NCBI GenBank assembly: GCA_032622095.1
Contig: CP136066.1
Coordinates: 171,380,664 to 171,444,663 of the forward strand
Source: Siphonodentalium dalli
Lineage: Eukaryota > Mollusca > Scaphopoda > Gadilida > Siphonodentaliidae
Length of the DNA: 64,000 bases
Reading direction: 5' to 3'
Positions 1 to 11,170 of this stretch are shown piece by piece (position 1 is the stretch's first letter; every line of letters starts with the position of its first letter). The notes beneath the pieces were generated by a model, which saw nothing but the letters and a program-made list of their open reading frames with translations, did no database searches and was not told the origin of the DNA. A program made the position numbers and the translations under genes.

Positions 1-640
1 GGGAAGTTAAGACATGGATCATTCCATTATTAGCGGACATACCTGTATAGGGGTGGTCTGCATGGGTGGGGGCCCAACACTTTCGGTTGAATATGTTATG
101 GTTTGTCGGGAGGGGCGGGTGATTGGAAGTAAACTGAACGAGATCCAAACCTGTTTCGAATGTATAATCCACAATAATCCCTTAATGATCTTTTGAATGG
201 TTCATTGCGAAAATTTCACAAACTGTTCACATATACATGCATGTGCGCGGAAAATACAGGCACTACACACATGTTTGCTTACGTCTTTTGTTATGAATTC
301 CGGTGATATTTCATCACACAAACTTTATGCAATGTGGAATAGTTTCACTTCCGAATCCGAACACAACCGGCACATTGTCTCCTGTGTTCTGAACGATAAT
401 TCCATTATGGCAACAAGGTGAGAAATAACCTAAACAGGTGAAACAGTTTCTTGTCACAAGGAATAATTTTTTTCATCAAGAAACACGTTATCAGTATAAA
501 GCGTTCTCAAATTCGGACACAAAATGGTTTATCAATGCTGATATATAATGCAGACGCATGCAAGTGAGCCGATTGTCAACGGACATTTGACTGATTATTC
601 AACAGGAGTAGCGAACACCGCAATCCATTCAATTGACTTT
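1..640. other. No gene or named repeat seen
   Basis: AT-rich sequence with only short open frames lacking recognisable motifs. No hairpin, tandem repeat or transposon terminus was found by eye. It may hold old unrecognised repeat or intron sequence. Confidence 0.4.
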
Positions 641-713
641 TGTTTAGGTAATCATCGAATATAATGTGACTCAATTGTGTTTGCCTTGGGGTGTGAACCG
701 TTTTATAAATATG

Positions 714-809
714 TCGTAACCCCCTTGGGTGTCTGTACAAGGAATACAGGCCGCAGCTGCTTCGCAGCTTTGGTCTGTATTCCTTGTACAGACACCCAAG
801 GGGGTTATA
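714..809. repeat. Foldback hairpin (MITE-like), about 38-bp arms
   Basis: Left arm 714-752 (contains cccccttgggtgtctgtac) is the near-perfect reverse complement of right arm 772-809. The loop holds a second small palindrome (gctgcttcgcagc). Outer ends read gtcgtaac and gttataac, so one terminal base differs. The motif ggggtgtgaaccg followed by tttataa occurs just before the hairpin and again near 914. The structure suggests a foldback or MITE; no protein is encoded. Confidence 0.75.
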
Positions 810-1059
810 ACCTATACGTGTGATATTTAGATCAAGTCTGTATTTTGGCCCCGTTGAAATACAGATTCATACAAGAAATATTGTTCATGAATTGGAGCAA
901 TTTGATTGGCCGAGGGGTGTGAACCGATTTATAATATATAATATAAACGAACTTCTCGTTTATAATGAACCGTTGACTTTCGGTCTCTCGCGACAGTATT
1001 GCGTCATGGAGCGGGTGCGATACGTTTGTTGATTGGTGATACATGCACACTGTCGCTTT
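810..1059. other. Flank of hairpin and repeat, no gene
   Basis: Short AT-rich stretch between the hairpin and the 'tccgtccgtc' repeat. It contains a second copy of ggggtgtgaaccg. No coding signal was recognised. Confidence 0.35.
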
Positions 1060-1786
1060 TATACGCCCTTTTTGAAAAAAAGGTCGTATTATGTTACCAG
1101 TGTGTCCGTCCGTCTGTCTATACATCCGTCCGTCCGTCTGTCTGTCCGTCTGTTAACATTTTTGGTTTTCGACCAATAACACCAGTTTGGATTATTTGAT
1201 CTGAACCAAAGTTGGTATGTGTATTTCCCAGCTAAAGATACAGGCCAAGTTCGAATATGTGTTTCGTCCAATTATTTTTACATGAGTTACGGCCCTCTTT
1301 CGACTTAGAATTTGACTATCTGTTAGCATTTTTGGTTTCCGACCGATAACTCCAGTTCGGATTATGTGATCTGAACCAAAGTTGGTATATGTATTTCCCA
1401 GATAAAGATACAGACCAAGTTCGAATATGCCTATATGGGTTCCGTCCAGTTATTTTTACATGAGTTACGGCCCTTCTTCGACTTAGAATTTGACCAATTT
1501 CATAATAATTCGGTTTCCGACCGATAACTCCAGTTTTGATTATTTGATCTGAACCAAAGCTGCTATGTGTAGTTCCCAGTTAAAACCACAGAACAAGTTC
1601 GAATTAGGTTTTGTCTAATTATTTTTACATGAGTTACGATCATTTTTCGACAAAGAATTTGACCTTATTTTGGCATTGAAATTAGGGGTATATCAGATTT
1701 TCTTCAAATGTAAGCTCAAAGTAATATTTTATTTTGCGGCAGTACAATTCGAAATGGCTTAAGGGCGTATTTTGCCACGCCCTAGC
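1060..1786. repeat. Dispersed repeat with three tandem ~175-bp units
   Basis: A pyrimidine-rich tccgtccgtctg tract (about 1104-1152) is followed by three imperfect units beginning near 1152, 1322 and 1500. Each carries gatctgaaccaaag, caagttcgaat, ttacatgagttacg and a closing gaatttgac. The block ends with ggcgtattttgccacgccct. Related sentences recur at 23690-23880, 25780-26040 and 56400-57072, so this is an interspersed family. Open frames here such as 1089-1271 are by-products of the microsatellite. Confidence 0.7.
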
Positions 1787-2011
1787 GAAGCTCTTGTTAT
1801 GTTATGCCTATATACGTGTGTGATTATAATTTAAGGTTCTCTATGTTCTATGTTCTAATTTAAGGTTCTCAATGTTTCTTGAAATATTCCCGATCATATT
1901 AACTGGTAGTATGATTCTACAATATACTCTACTCGCTTTTAACCCATCTATATTCTGTTTAATCCTTGTGAATTACAATTTTCAAGTGTCATGGTCAGTG
2001 TCGTGTGACAA
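1787..2011. other. Region upstream of LINE ORF, possible 5' UTR
   Basis: Contains a short direct duplication of aatttaaggttctc (near 1829 and 1857). It may be the 5' UTR of the L1/Tx1-like LINE or flanking DNA. No ORF1 is present here, so the element is either 5'-truncated or has lost ORF1. Confidence 0.35.
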
Positions 2012-2023
2012 TTGTTTAAAACT

Positions 2024-2896
2024 ATGTCAATTAAAGTTATGTCAATGAACTGTCAAGTTCTGGGAGATCGCCACAAACGAAGAGATGTTTTTGAGTACTT
2101 AAAAAGTAAAAATGTCGATATATTATGTTTACAAGATACTCATTTTGATACAAAACAGGAAAAATTTATTAGATCAGAATGGGGTTATGAATGCCATTTT
2201 TGCAATTATAACACGTCATCTCGCGGTGTGGCCATATTTTTAAGGAATACTTTTGAAAGTAAAGTTCAAAATGTGAAACGAGATAAAAACGGTAACTTTT
2301 TAGCGATAGAAGTTATTATTAATGGTACAGAATTTATATTGATAACGGTGTATGGGCCCAATTCAGATACTCCAAATTTTTATGTTGATTTAAACACATA
2401 CCTTAAAGAGAAAGATGATGCCAATTACATTATATGTGGTGATTTTAATATTGTGCCAAATCAGGAACTTGATTCATATAACAATTTACACGTAAATAAT
2501 CGAAATGCACGTAAAGTTCTTTTAAAGACAATTGAAGAAAGGAGTTTAATCGACGTTTGGAGATTACTCAATCAGAACATTAAACGTTATACGTGGCGAA
2601 AAAAGACACCTGTTAAACAAGCCAGACTGGACTATTTTCTTGTGTCGAAACATATTTTATCTTTAATTAACAAAACAGATATCGATCCTGGATATCGAAC
2701 TGACCACTCTATTACCTGGCTGGAAATCAATTTAAACGAGACCAAACGCGGCCGGGGTTACTGGAAATTTAACAATTCTCAACTTAAAAATGCAGAATAT
2801 ATTAAAGAAATAAATATAGTTATTGAAAAAATTGTAAACCAATATGCCATTAAAACTGAAAATAATGGAGAAAACAATAATTCTGGAAATAAGTGA
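2024..2896 (+). CDS. LINE ORF2 part 1: apurinic/apyrimidinic-type endonuclease
   Basis: The first ATG in the open frame is at 2024 (upstream TTG at 2012 is less likely). The protein is an exonuclease-endonuclease-phosphatase fold that nicks target DNA for target-primed reverse transcription. Visible motifs are LQDTHF near residue 38, SRGVAIFL near 67, ICGDFNI near 143, RLDYFLVS near 204 and the terminal catalytic RTDHS near 226. A linker RGRGYWKFNNSQL typical of L1/Tx1 elements follows. The frame then runs into an Asn-rich nonsense tail and stop, while the downstream RT continues in another frame from about 2844. That is a frameshift in what should be one ORF. The domain itself looks uninterrupted. 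Confidence 0.85.
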   Translation: MSIKVMSMNCQVLGDRHKRRDVFEYLKSKNVDILCLQDTHFDTKQEKFIRSEWGYECHFCNYNTSSRGVAIFLRNTFESKVQNVKRDKNGNFLAIEVIINGTEFILITVYGPNSDTPNFYVDLNTYLKEKDDANYIICGDFNIVPNQELDSYNNLHVNNRNARKVLLKTIEERSLIDVWRLLNQNIKRYTWRKKTPVKQARLDYFLVSKHILSLINKTDIDPGYRTDHSITWLEINLNETKRGRGYWKFNNSQLKNAEYIKEINIVIEKIVNQYAIKTENNGENNNSGNK

Positions 2897-4448
2897 TCAA
2901 CTGTTTTTTGAAACTCTTTTGATGGAAATAAGAAAAACTATAATCTCATTCAGTGCTAAACTTAATAAACATATAAACAAAGAAGAAAGAACTTTGAGGG
3001 CTGAAATAGAAAAACTCGAGCAACTAAATGAGATGACAACTCAAATGGAAATGCACATTGAACAATGCAAGAAAAAATTGGAAGAAATTCGTAAAAACAA
3101 ATTAGAAGGTATGTTGGTAAGATCACGAGCGAACTGGCTTAGTGAAGGTGAAAAACCTAGTAAATATTTTTTAAACTTAGAACAGAGCCATAACATAAAC
3201 AAAGCGATAAAGATATTAGAAACATCTGATGGAAAAATCGTTTCAAAGCAAGATGATATATTATTAGAAGCCAGCAAATATTACGAACAGTTATACAAAA
3301 ATAGAAACGATGTAGTAACAATACAGGATATTAAAAAATTAATTGATCCAGTAAATAAAAACCCGATTTCAAATCATATTTCCAGTAACGCGGCTAGTCA
3401 ATTGGAACAGCCTATTACATATTCTGAAACTTTATCTTACTTAAAAACAATGAAAAATAACAAAAGTCCAGGCTCATCTGGGTTTACAGTTGAATTTTAT
3501 AAAATGTTTTGGAAAAACATTGGAATCTACTTGATACGTTCTCTAAATTATGGTTTATCCAACGGTAAATTATCGTTGTCACAGAAACATGGAGTGGTCA
3601 CTTTGATACCAAAAGACAATAAACCTCGACAATTTTTATCAAACTGGAGACCAATTTCCTTACTAAATGTTAGTTATAAAATTCTATATGGTGTGTTGGC
3701 CAATCGTCTAAAGACAGTTTTACCGCAAGTTATACACGAAGATCAAAAAGGTTTTATGGCCGGGAGGTACATGTACATTGGAGAAAATATTAGATTAATT
3801 TCAGACGTGATCAATTTTACCAGAGAAAAGAATATTCCAGGCCTTTTGCTTCTTTTAGACTTTGAGAAAGCGTTTGATTCAATTTCTTGGTCATTCATGT
3901 CAAGTGTGCTAAAAAAATTCAAATTCAGTCCAACATCTATCGGCTATATCCAAACGTTATACAATGGTATCAATTCAAATTTGAATATTAATGGAAATAT
4001 ATCTCCAGCGTTTTGCATCCAGAGAGGCTGTCGCCAAGGAGATCCAATATCTCCGTATATTTTTTTATTATGTGCAGAAATATTAAGTATGTCTGTAAGG
4101 AATTGCAAAACTATTAAGGGCATCAAAATTGGTGATGCGGAAATCAAGATAACACAATACGCGGATGACTCAACTTTGCTTTTAGATGGCGATCCCCTGT
4201 CTCTTGACAGTACATTTCAGTTGCTAGAAAGGTTTTGGTCTATTTCAGGTTTAAAGATTAATTATAACAAAACGTTTGCGGTGTGGATTGGTAGTAAACA
4301 TGATTGTACTGAAGTCATATGCGATAGATGGAAAATTCAGTGGAATCCAACTTCTTTCAGATTACTAGGCATTACATTCTGTCTGAAGGAACACAATATG
4401 TTTATCAATAATTATGAAACAACTATGGTTAAGATAGACATGTTATAA
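2844..4448 (+). CDS. LINE ORF2 part 2: reverse transcriptase
   Basis: Open frame of 534 codons whose ATG at 2844 is probably not a real start: it is the continuation of the endonuclease ORF after a frameshift. Residues about 30-100 are Lys/Glu-rich and likely coiled coil. The RT domain follows with NNKSPGSSGF, WRPISLLNVSYK, LLLDFEKAFDSISW, GCRQGDPISPYIF and the catalytic QYADDSTLLL (YADD near 4158-4169). The thumb-like segment SGLKINYNKTFAVWIG is present. All core RT blocks are in order with no internal stop, so decay is recent or mild in this part. The frame ends prematurely at 4448. Confidence 0.88.
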   Translation: MPLKLKIMEKTIILEISDQLFFETLLMEIRKTIISFSAKLNKHINKEERTLRAEIEKLEQLNEMTTQMEMHIEQCKKKLEEIRKNKLEGMLVRSRANWLSEGEKPSKYFLNLEQSHNINKAIKILETSDGKIVSKQDDILLEASKYYEQLYKNRNDVVTIQDIKKLIDPVNKNPISNHISSNAASQLEQPITYSETLSYLKTMKNNKSPGSSGFTVEFYKMFWKNIGIYLIRSLNYGLSNGKLSLSQKHGVVTLIPKDNKPRQFLSNWRPISLLNVSYKILYGVLANRLKTVLPQVIHEDQKGFMAGRYMYIGENIRLISDVINFTREKNIPGLLLLLDFEKAFDSISWSFMSSVLKKFKFSPTSIGYIQTLYNGINSNLNINGNISPAFCIQRGCRQGDPISPYIFLLCAEILSMSVRNCKTIKGIKIGDAEIKITQYADDSTLLLDGDPLSLDSTFQLLERFWSISGLKINYNKTFAVWIGSKHDCTEVICDRWKIQWNPTSFRLLGITFCLKEHNMFINNYETTMVKIDML

Positions 4449-5759
4449 AGTCACTGATTTTATCAAAATTATCTTTCCTTTTTCAAACAATTCCTAATCC
4501 CAGTGGTGAATTCATTAAATCGTTAACCACAAAACTATATAACTTCATTTGGAACAGCAAAGTGGACAGAATCTCCAGGAAACAACTACGAGGGTCATAT
4601 TCAGTTGGTGGGTGTAAAATGGTTGACATAGTGAATTTTATGTGTTCAATGAAATGATAAAGAAACTTATTTTTAAAACATGTAACTGGGCGAATATTTT
4701 TACTGCAAATAATCAACATCTCCCTGAAAGATGGTATCTATCAAATCCAAAACAACTAAGAAACTACATTAAGAATATTTCCGATCCTTTCTGGATAGAA
4801 GTAATAGAATCGTGGGCCAAATTTTGCACCATAATATATCCCACAAACCCATCGCAGTGCTACAGCAATATAATTAACGATAACCCAAATATTAGTTTGA
4901 ATGGAAAAACAATACAATGTAGCGGATTAGAAAAGAAGGGCATTTATCTGGTCAACAATATAATAAATGACGATGGAGTTTTACTAACAAGAGATGAATA
5001 CGAACGAAAAAAAATCAAATTAAAATAGACTTTTTATCATATAGCAGAATATTCAAACATGTAAAAAAGTTTCTTAACGAACGCATAGAAAGCGGGCCAT
5101 TCAAACCTCTACCAAGACCTATTATGCCTTTTCAATTATTCAGGATATCTAATTTGGAAACGAAAGATACATATAGTATATTTACTAACAACGAAACTAT
5201 TTCCCACAAATATAAAGACAAATGGTCATCAGATCTGATGGAAACAATGGGGGATGATGAGTGGTCAAGAATCTTAGAAAATCCTTTCAAATGTTGCACA
5301 AGTACGAAATACCGATGGTTTCAATACCGTATTAATACTAGAATTCTGGGAACTAAGTCATTAATGAAAAAAATTGATAACGATGCATGCACTTTCTGTG
5401 GAAGCGAAAATGAAACTATTAAACACATATTTTGGGAATGCGAGATAATAAATAAATTATGGCAGCAAATACAAAACTGGATATTCAGAAAAACCTCAAC
5501 GAGATTAAATTTAAATTTATCTATGGTTTTGCTTGGACATAAACGCGATATTCCAGAAGACAATCTTCTTAGATTCTTATTAATATGAATCAAATTTAAT
5601 ATTTATAGATAAAAAATGATGGGAAAACTTCCAACAATGGAGAGCATACAACAGGAATTAAAAACATATTATGCCTCAGAAAAACTTGCGTTTTATACTC
5701 TATGTCGGTACAAATCATTTAACAACCGCTGGTTATCCTGGATCAACCTTGTTACTTGA
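4449..5759 (+). pseudogene. LINE ORF2 part 3: C-terminal region with zinc knuckle, broken
   Basis: Continuation of the LINE ORF2 in shifting frames. From 4455 another frame reads FIWNSKVDRISRKQL and GSYSVGGCKMVDIVNF, then ends in stops near 4647. The frame 4642-5028 (LIFKTCNWANIFTA onward) and the frame 5124-5588 carry on. The latter has a zf-RVT-like CTFCGSENETIKHIFWEC near 5388-5450. A last piece, LKTYYASEKLAFYTLCRY and RWLSWINLV, ends at a stop near 5759. These pieces are collinear with the C-terminus expected for L1/Tx1 ORF2, so the gaps are mutations rather than introns. Confidence 0.8.
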
Positions 5760-6248
5760 ATAAGCATAACTATGTAAAAGCAATAAACCCATTCCACGCC
5801 GCAAAATTAAAGTTAAAATTAATTAAACAAAAAATTAAAAATAACTTAAAATTAAATTAAGCACTTTTTAATTAAGATTATTGTAGTACACTACTATTCA
5901 TATGTAAGAAAAGAAAAGCCAATACCTAAAAAAGCAACTAACTAACCATCAACTGAACCACACATTGACAATACATTAACGCACTGACTCAAACACCACT
6001 TAAATATTATGCCACATGACATTAATTTACAAAACAAACTTGAACTATACATTTTCTCTCCCCCTCTCTTCTCTCTCACAACTCTAAACATGAAATTAAA
6101 CATGCTATACTGACATCCCCTCCTTGGCTTAAAAATATGATTGTCCCTGTTTTTGTTGATGTTATTTTGTTTTTTATTTTCTAAACGGTATAATACATGT
6201 AATATTATGCTTGTTTTGATTTCAATAAAAATTATTTTTTTTAAAAAG

Positions 6249-6614
6249 TATTGTGTAGGTCTCATTGATTCTCATTATCATAATTGTGATGAGTTATCTC
6301 TTATTAAGCATTGTGTAGGTCTCATTGATTCTCATTGTCATCATTATGACGAGTTACATGTATCTCTTATTAAGTATTGTGGAGGTCTCATTGATTCTCA
6401 TTATCATAATTGTGATGAGTTATCTATTATTAAGTATTGTTTAGGTTTCATTGATTCTCATTATCATAATTGTGATGAGTTATCTCTTATTAAGTATTGT
6501 GTAGGTCTCATTGATTCTCATTATCATAATTGTGACGAGTTATCTCTTATTAAGTACTGTGTAGGTCTTATTGATTCTCATTATCATAATTGTGATGAGT
6601 TATCTCTTGCATCT
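6249..6614 (+). repeat. 60-bp minisatellite, six copies
   Basis: Units begin at 6249, 6309, 6375, 6435, 6495 and 6555; five are 60 bp and one carries a 6-bp insertion. Each unit contains gtaggtctcattgattctca and ends in a cttattaag-type motif. Because 60 is a multiple of three, a spurious open frame with a repeating 20-residue motif spans the array. It directly follows the A-rich end of the LINE. Confidence 0.9.
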
Positions 6615-6999
6615 TGAATATGAGCTCTGTGTAGCAACACATTTGCGAAAAAAGCCGATTCACATTTGAAGAAAAATGACGTGCATGCGATTATTTGTAT
6701 CACTTCAAATTACGTCCATTGTGTCATCAGTCGAATAAACCGGACAACAAGACGTTGACCGGAACTTGACCCACAGAAGGTGTACAGGTTAGAGGACAAA
6801 GCTGGTGAATTACACATTTGCCAATGATGTACTCTGAGTTAAGACACAACAGCGGAAGAATAATTACTATAATCCGCCAATCAAAATATAATCATGAACA
6901 CTTTATTTACCTTGGGAATTGTCTGGTACATGTAGAATATCATGTCGTCATGGAAGTGTCGACAGGTTGTATGGGTAAAATCTATATTCACCACTGACA
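6615..6999. other. Between minisatellite and LINE RT relic, no gene
   Basis: Unremarkable AT-rich sequence with no recognised repeat or coding motif. Confidence 0.35.
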
Positions 7000-8070
7000 A
7001 GTGAACATTTTGACACGGACCACTTTGAAAGCGTCGCAATTGTTGTGCAAGAAAAGCTATGCTCTGCACATGATGATCATACTAGAACCGATGATGTTTT
7101 ATTATTTCCAGTTAGTCGAGATGAATTATTGCCAGCAGTGAGTACTCTCAGTCGCAATATATTGCCGGGTTATGATAATATTTACAACGAGAATATTATA
7201 TATGGCGATGATTGTCTGGTTGATATAGCCTCTATGAATTATTATCAGCTATATTGTGGCATGGCTGTATACATGGGACTGTCAAACGATGTGTCATAAT
7301 CACATTAAATAAAGGATGGTCTAGACCTAAACAATCGTTCGACGGCTACAGGTCCAATACTCTAATGCCTACATTATACAAATTAATGGAAATAAATATT
7401 GCAGAATCGAATTGAGATACATGCACCGCATATGCTATCAGTTAAGCCCCTCCAACACGGTTTTCAAAAACATATAAGTTCTACCATGACTTCTTATATA
7501 TAATACATAAATTTTAACGCTGAAAGAAACCAAAAATTGTACTGTTGCTTTTTATGTGTATTGAAGGCCTGTTATGCGGTTTGGGTAGACGGACTTATGT
7601 ATAAAGGGTATGGGAGGGTCCTAACTGGAATTGCGTTCAAATTTGTGCGAGAACTGCTCTCCGGTGTCTATTGTACTGTGAGATATAATGTTACATCCAG
7701 ATTAATAAAAAATGACTAAGGAACAAGGCACGGAGAAATATATTCCCCGAAATGTTACATGGTCTACGTTGACTGATCACATTACTACCAAAGTCAATGT
7801 ATGGCTTTCACATGGAACCAATTAATTGCACATGCCCAACCCACGCAGGTGACACATTACTTCTATCATTAACTGAACGTGGTTTGAATTCACTTATTGA
7901 TGTGTTTGAGTTATAGCTATACATGGCGTTACGTGTATAATTCGTCTAAATCTGTTATAATGGTGCTTATTGAGACAAAGACACGAGCCGATAAGTGTAA
8001 ACTCCAATGAATCATGGGGCCTGAAAACTTTAAATATGTGGATAGTACAGTTCCAAGGGAATCACAATTG
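7000..8070 (+). pseudogene. Degenerate non-LTR reverse transcriptase
   Basis: Pieces of a plus-strand RT can be read in several frames. They include ESVAIVVQEKL, then LPGYDNIYNENIIYG (7160-7205) resembling the NKAPGPDGI block, and LKACYAVWVDGLMYK (about 7567-7605) resembling the KAFDSVWVDGL block. A decayed RQG block follows near 7720-7770. Next is THAGDTLLLSLTERGLNSL (about 7840-7900), corresponding to the A/YADD block with one Asp lost, and YTWRYVYNSSKSVIMVL (about 7918-7970). Stops and frameshifts are frequent. The YADD-to-C-terminal layout matches the minus-strand RT relic at 27475-28895, so both likely belong to one LINE family. The C-terminus continues into 8135-9249. Confidence 0.7.
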
Positions 8071-8134
8071 CTAAGTATAAACAAACAAGTAGTTTATCGC
8101 ACATGTATTTGATAAACTGAGAAGCACTTTTCTT

Positions 8135-9249
8135 ATTCTGTCGAATTCTGGCTTTTATGCAAATACTCGATCAATATGACTTATCGATTTACCTTTACCA
8201 ATTTGCCACAGCGTCTTGTTTTCCAGACAAAAACTCATGGAAACAATTTTTTAACATATAGGAATAGAAACATCACCCGCGGATGCATGGAAATCAAGAA
8301 GGAATTCTGACCCAAGTTTTTCACTCTTAAAATGGAATACACACAGCATTATGTATGTCCTATGTTTGGTGTCTATGTAAATTATATTGTTCATCTTTTT
8401 TCTAAACCAATATAGTTTGGTAGACGTTGATTGTTGAAAAATGTAATACTCTCAATTCTAGATTAATAAATTGAAATCTTAGCAAGTCAACCAACTGCAT
8501 GTAGGCTGAATGAGGCCAGTGAAACTCAAACAACTACATATATGCTGGTTGAATTCAATTTGCCAATAGATTTTAGCTAGAAAGAAGAATAGTATAGTCT
8601 CAATTATATCCACGATTTAGTATTTTTAAACACTTGTAAAGTGGCTGAAATATTTTATGGAACATGCATGGCGATTTTCGTATACTCACATTTTTATTCA
8701 ATCAAATGGGAAATCCAATTGATGATTTCAATGAAGCGACACAAGTTGATGAGTGATTCATTCCAGAAACATCTGGAAACATAATCACGTGACAATGACG
8801 GTGCTCATTGATAGAACGAGAACCAAGCATTCGCGTATACACTTACATGTGGACATTTATCTGTCGCTATTCGTACACTTTTCATCCGGTGTCCTGCCTT
8901 AATCGTCCGTAACATAGCGGCTTTTGATAACTGTTTGGTATGTGATTGTATTGTATAATATGTGCGACAGTTCCAAAAAGAAAATTGCCCCTATCCTAAT
9001 TATCTTAACAGAGTAATGGCTCTTGTTTCTAGTTATACCAATTAGTTTTATCAATTATAGAGATTCTGTAAGTGGTATAACTTGTGTTCCGACCCCCTTA
9101 TCTCCTCTCATCCTTATACATCATTTTACGGCTCAACGTGACGAAGTCCAGTTTGCATGGCGGTCAGGAAATGTTTGAATATCTGACTACCCCGGAGTCT
9201 CTCGAAAACAACGATCTCCAATAGCTTGTAAAGGACTGAGAGGAGCGTG
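8135..9249 (+). repeat. LINE C-terminus and 3' region, copy A
   Basis: About 1.1 kb clearly alignable with 33340-35523 in the same orientation, minus a ~1-kb insertion in the other copy. The proximal part encodes LINE C-terminus-like residues (FATASCFPDKNSW and neighbours). The distal part, through tcaggaaatgtttgaat near 9165, is probably 3' UTR. It lies immediately downstream of the RT relic, so a shared LINE 3' end is more likely than a host gene. Segmental duplication remains possible. Confidence 0.7.
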
Positions 9250-11170
9250 CTTGTGTGGATACTATTCGGGGCGTGTGTTGGATTGTGTCACCTTTGAATA
9301 CAGATATACGATAATGCCCTTATTCATATCGGGAGGGATAAAGGTATATTTTAATTCCAGCAGCTTTGTTGCGTTTGAAATCTTTAATAACATCGGTTAA
9401 TTACTTCAAACAATATTTATTTCCCCAATTCTCAGTAAAGTAGAAATGTTGTAGAAATAAAGAAAGCCACAATGGCAAGTGGCCGAGTTCGAGAAACAAT
9501 ATGTTTAACAAATGATGGTATAGTATGTAATTATACAGACGAATTTACAATATGTGTTGAAATGAAATGATAGGCCTATGAAGGTCATTATGAGAATGGT
9601 ATATTCACGAGGAATACGAGACAGAGAAAGGTAGAAGGGAAAGAGATAACGTGTGTATGTGAAAGAAAAATCGGTCGACTGTTCTGACAATTTTGAAACG
9701 AACGGTTATGAAACGAACTACTCTGGAATGGGTTGTTTTGAAACGAACGATAAGAACTCCATGGGATATCGGTGCAGTGTGCCGTTGAATTGTTAGTATA
9801 TTGTTTGAAATGACAGCTTTGTTTAATAACGTTTTGCGTAAGATCTTGGTATTTAAGAAAGTCGGGTCAATATTTGAGAATGAGTCAGATCTGAGTTGAG
9901 TTTATCTTGGACAGAATAATATAAAGTGTTCTGCGCTTTCTACTTCTCCGCATTATCTTTTGTCAGAATTGCGTTAGTGATTTCCATGAAGGTCTCGATA
10001 AAGATTACTCCGTTTGACTTTTAAACGGGCATGCAATATTTGAGTTTCGCGATTAAAACAATAGTCAAAATGGATCGGTTAATTCGCCTATGGAGACTGC
10101 ACCCGTGCGAGTAGTGTTATCACAATCAGGGTGGCTACTGCTGAGTAGGCTGTCAACATGGATGTTAGCATATGTTCAAACTTCGGATTTGAATGAGGTG
10201 TATGTTTTGACAACGAGATAAAGTATAAATGCTACAAACATTGAGCTATATCAAATGGATCTCATGTTACCATCAATGTGTATTGCCGAAACAGGGGAGA
10301 CGTATGTGGGGCTTTTAGATTTTTTTGAATTTGACTATCCTCTTATTAACCCATTCGCTGATTTTCAGCAAGTCATAATATGCCGACGATTCTTATGTGT
10401 GTATAGATCAGCGTTAGTGTTCATGAGACACGTATCATCGGCAAATTGTCTAGCTCAACCAATAACATCCGATTAATTCACTTGTAATATAGATAGATCA
10501 ATAACAAATGTCAACCAATTTGAAGTCCTTTTCTGACAGAGTTACTCTTTTGGACTAAAAATAGACGAGGCGACCCTGGATTCGCAACCATAGCAACTAT
10601 ATAATATTCTTGATCTTTCCTTCTGCTGGTTAAATAAACACCCTTCGGTCAAGTAGTCATTTTGCGGTGCTTGGCTATCCGAGCGATTTGACCAAAAGCC
10701 AGTGTCTATGGGAAACATTGAAGATATAATATAGTTTTAAATATTTTAATAGTGGTGGCGCTGGTGTTTGTATAAAACGACAGGGATTGCCATCTCAACT
10801 ACGGACTGTTTGCGACAACCAACATAGCTATTATTTAAATTTAAATATATTTCACAATACACATGATGCATGTTTTGAATGGTTTCTCTAATTTATACAG
10901 ATCAGCAAAACATCGCGATAATGACAACTTTATATAAAATAACGGTGCTTTTTCTCAACAGCCCCGCTTGCCATACAAACATCATAGCAAATTATCAGGA
11001 CCACTTGATCAGGGGTGATAAAATGCTAACGAAACACTAAATTCTATCGATATTATTAATTTCTCTGTTGGCCTTTGATGATTTCCGACCTGGAGGCCTG
11101 CCAGAAATAAGAAAATCAGAAAACATCAAAGTCCAACTGGAAGCTGATTATTAGCTAATTATCCATATAC
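9250..11170. other. No gene seen
   Basis: About 1.9 kb of AT-rich sequence. A short repeated phrase (gaaacgaac) occurs three times near 9696-9750. Open frames are under 75 codons and lack recognisable motifs. Host exons in short pieces cannot be excluded. Confidence 0.35.

Larger units (their letters stand above)
2024..6244 (+). mobile_element. L1/Tx1-like non-LTR retrotransposon, decayed
   Basis: One plus-strand LINE copy. Its order is AP-endonuclease, linker coiled coil, reverse transcriptase, C-terminal CCHC-type zinc region, then a long AT-rich 3' UTR ending in an A-rich tail after caataaaaatta (about 6223-6234). The polyprotein is broken by at least three reading-frame changes or stops: near 2855-2896, near 4446-4640 and near 5020. 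Two further stops lie near the end (about 5586-5620). ORF1 is missing upstream. The assignment to the L1/Tx1 group rests on the endonuclease and RT style and the RGRGYWKFNNSQL linker; a precise clade needs a phylogeny. No convincing target-site duplication was found. Confidence 0.85.
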
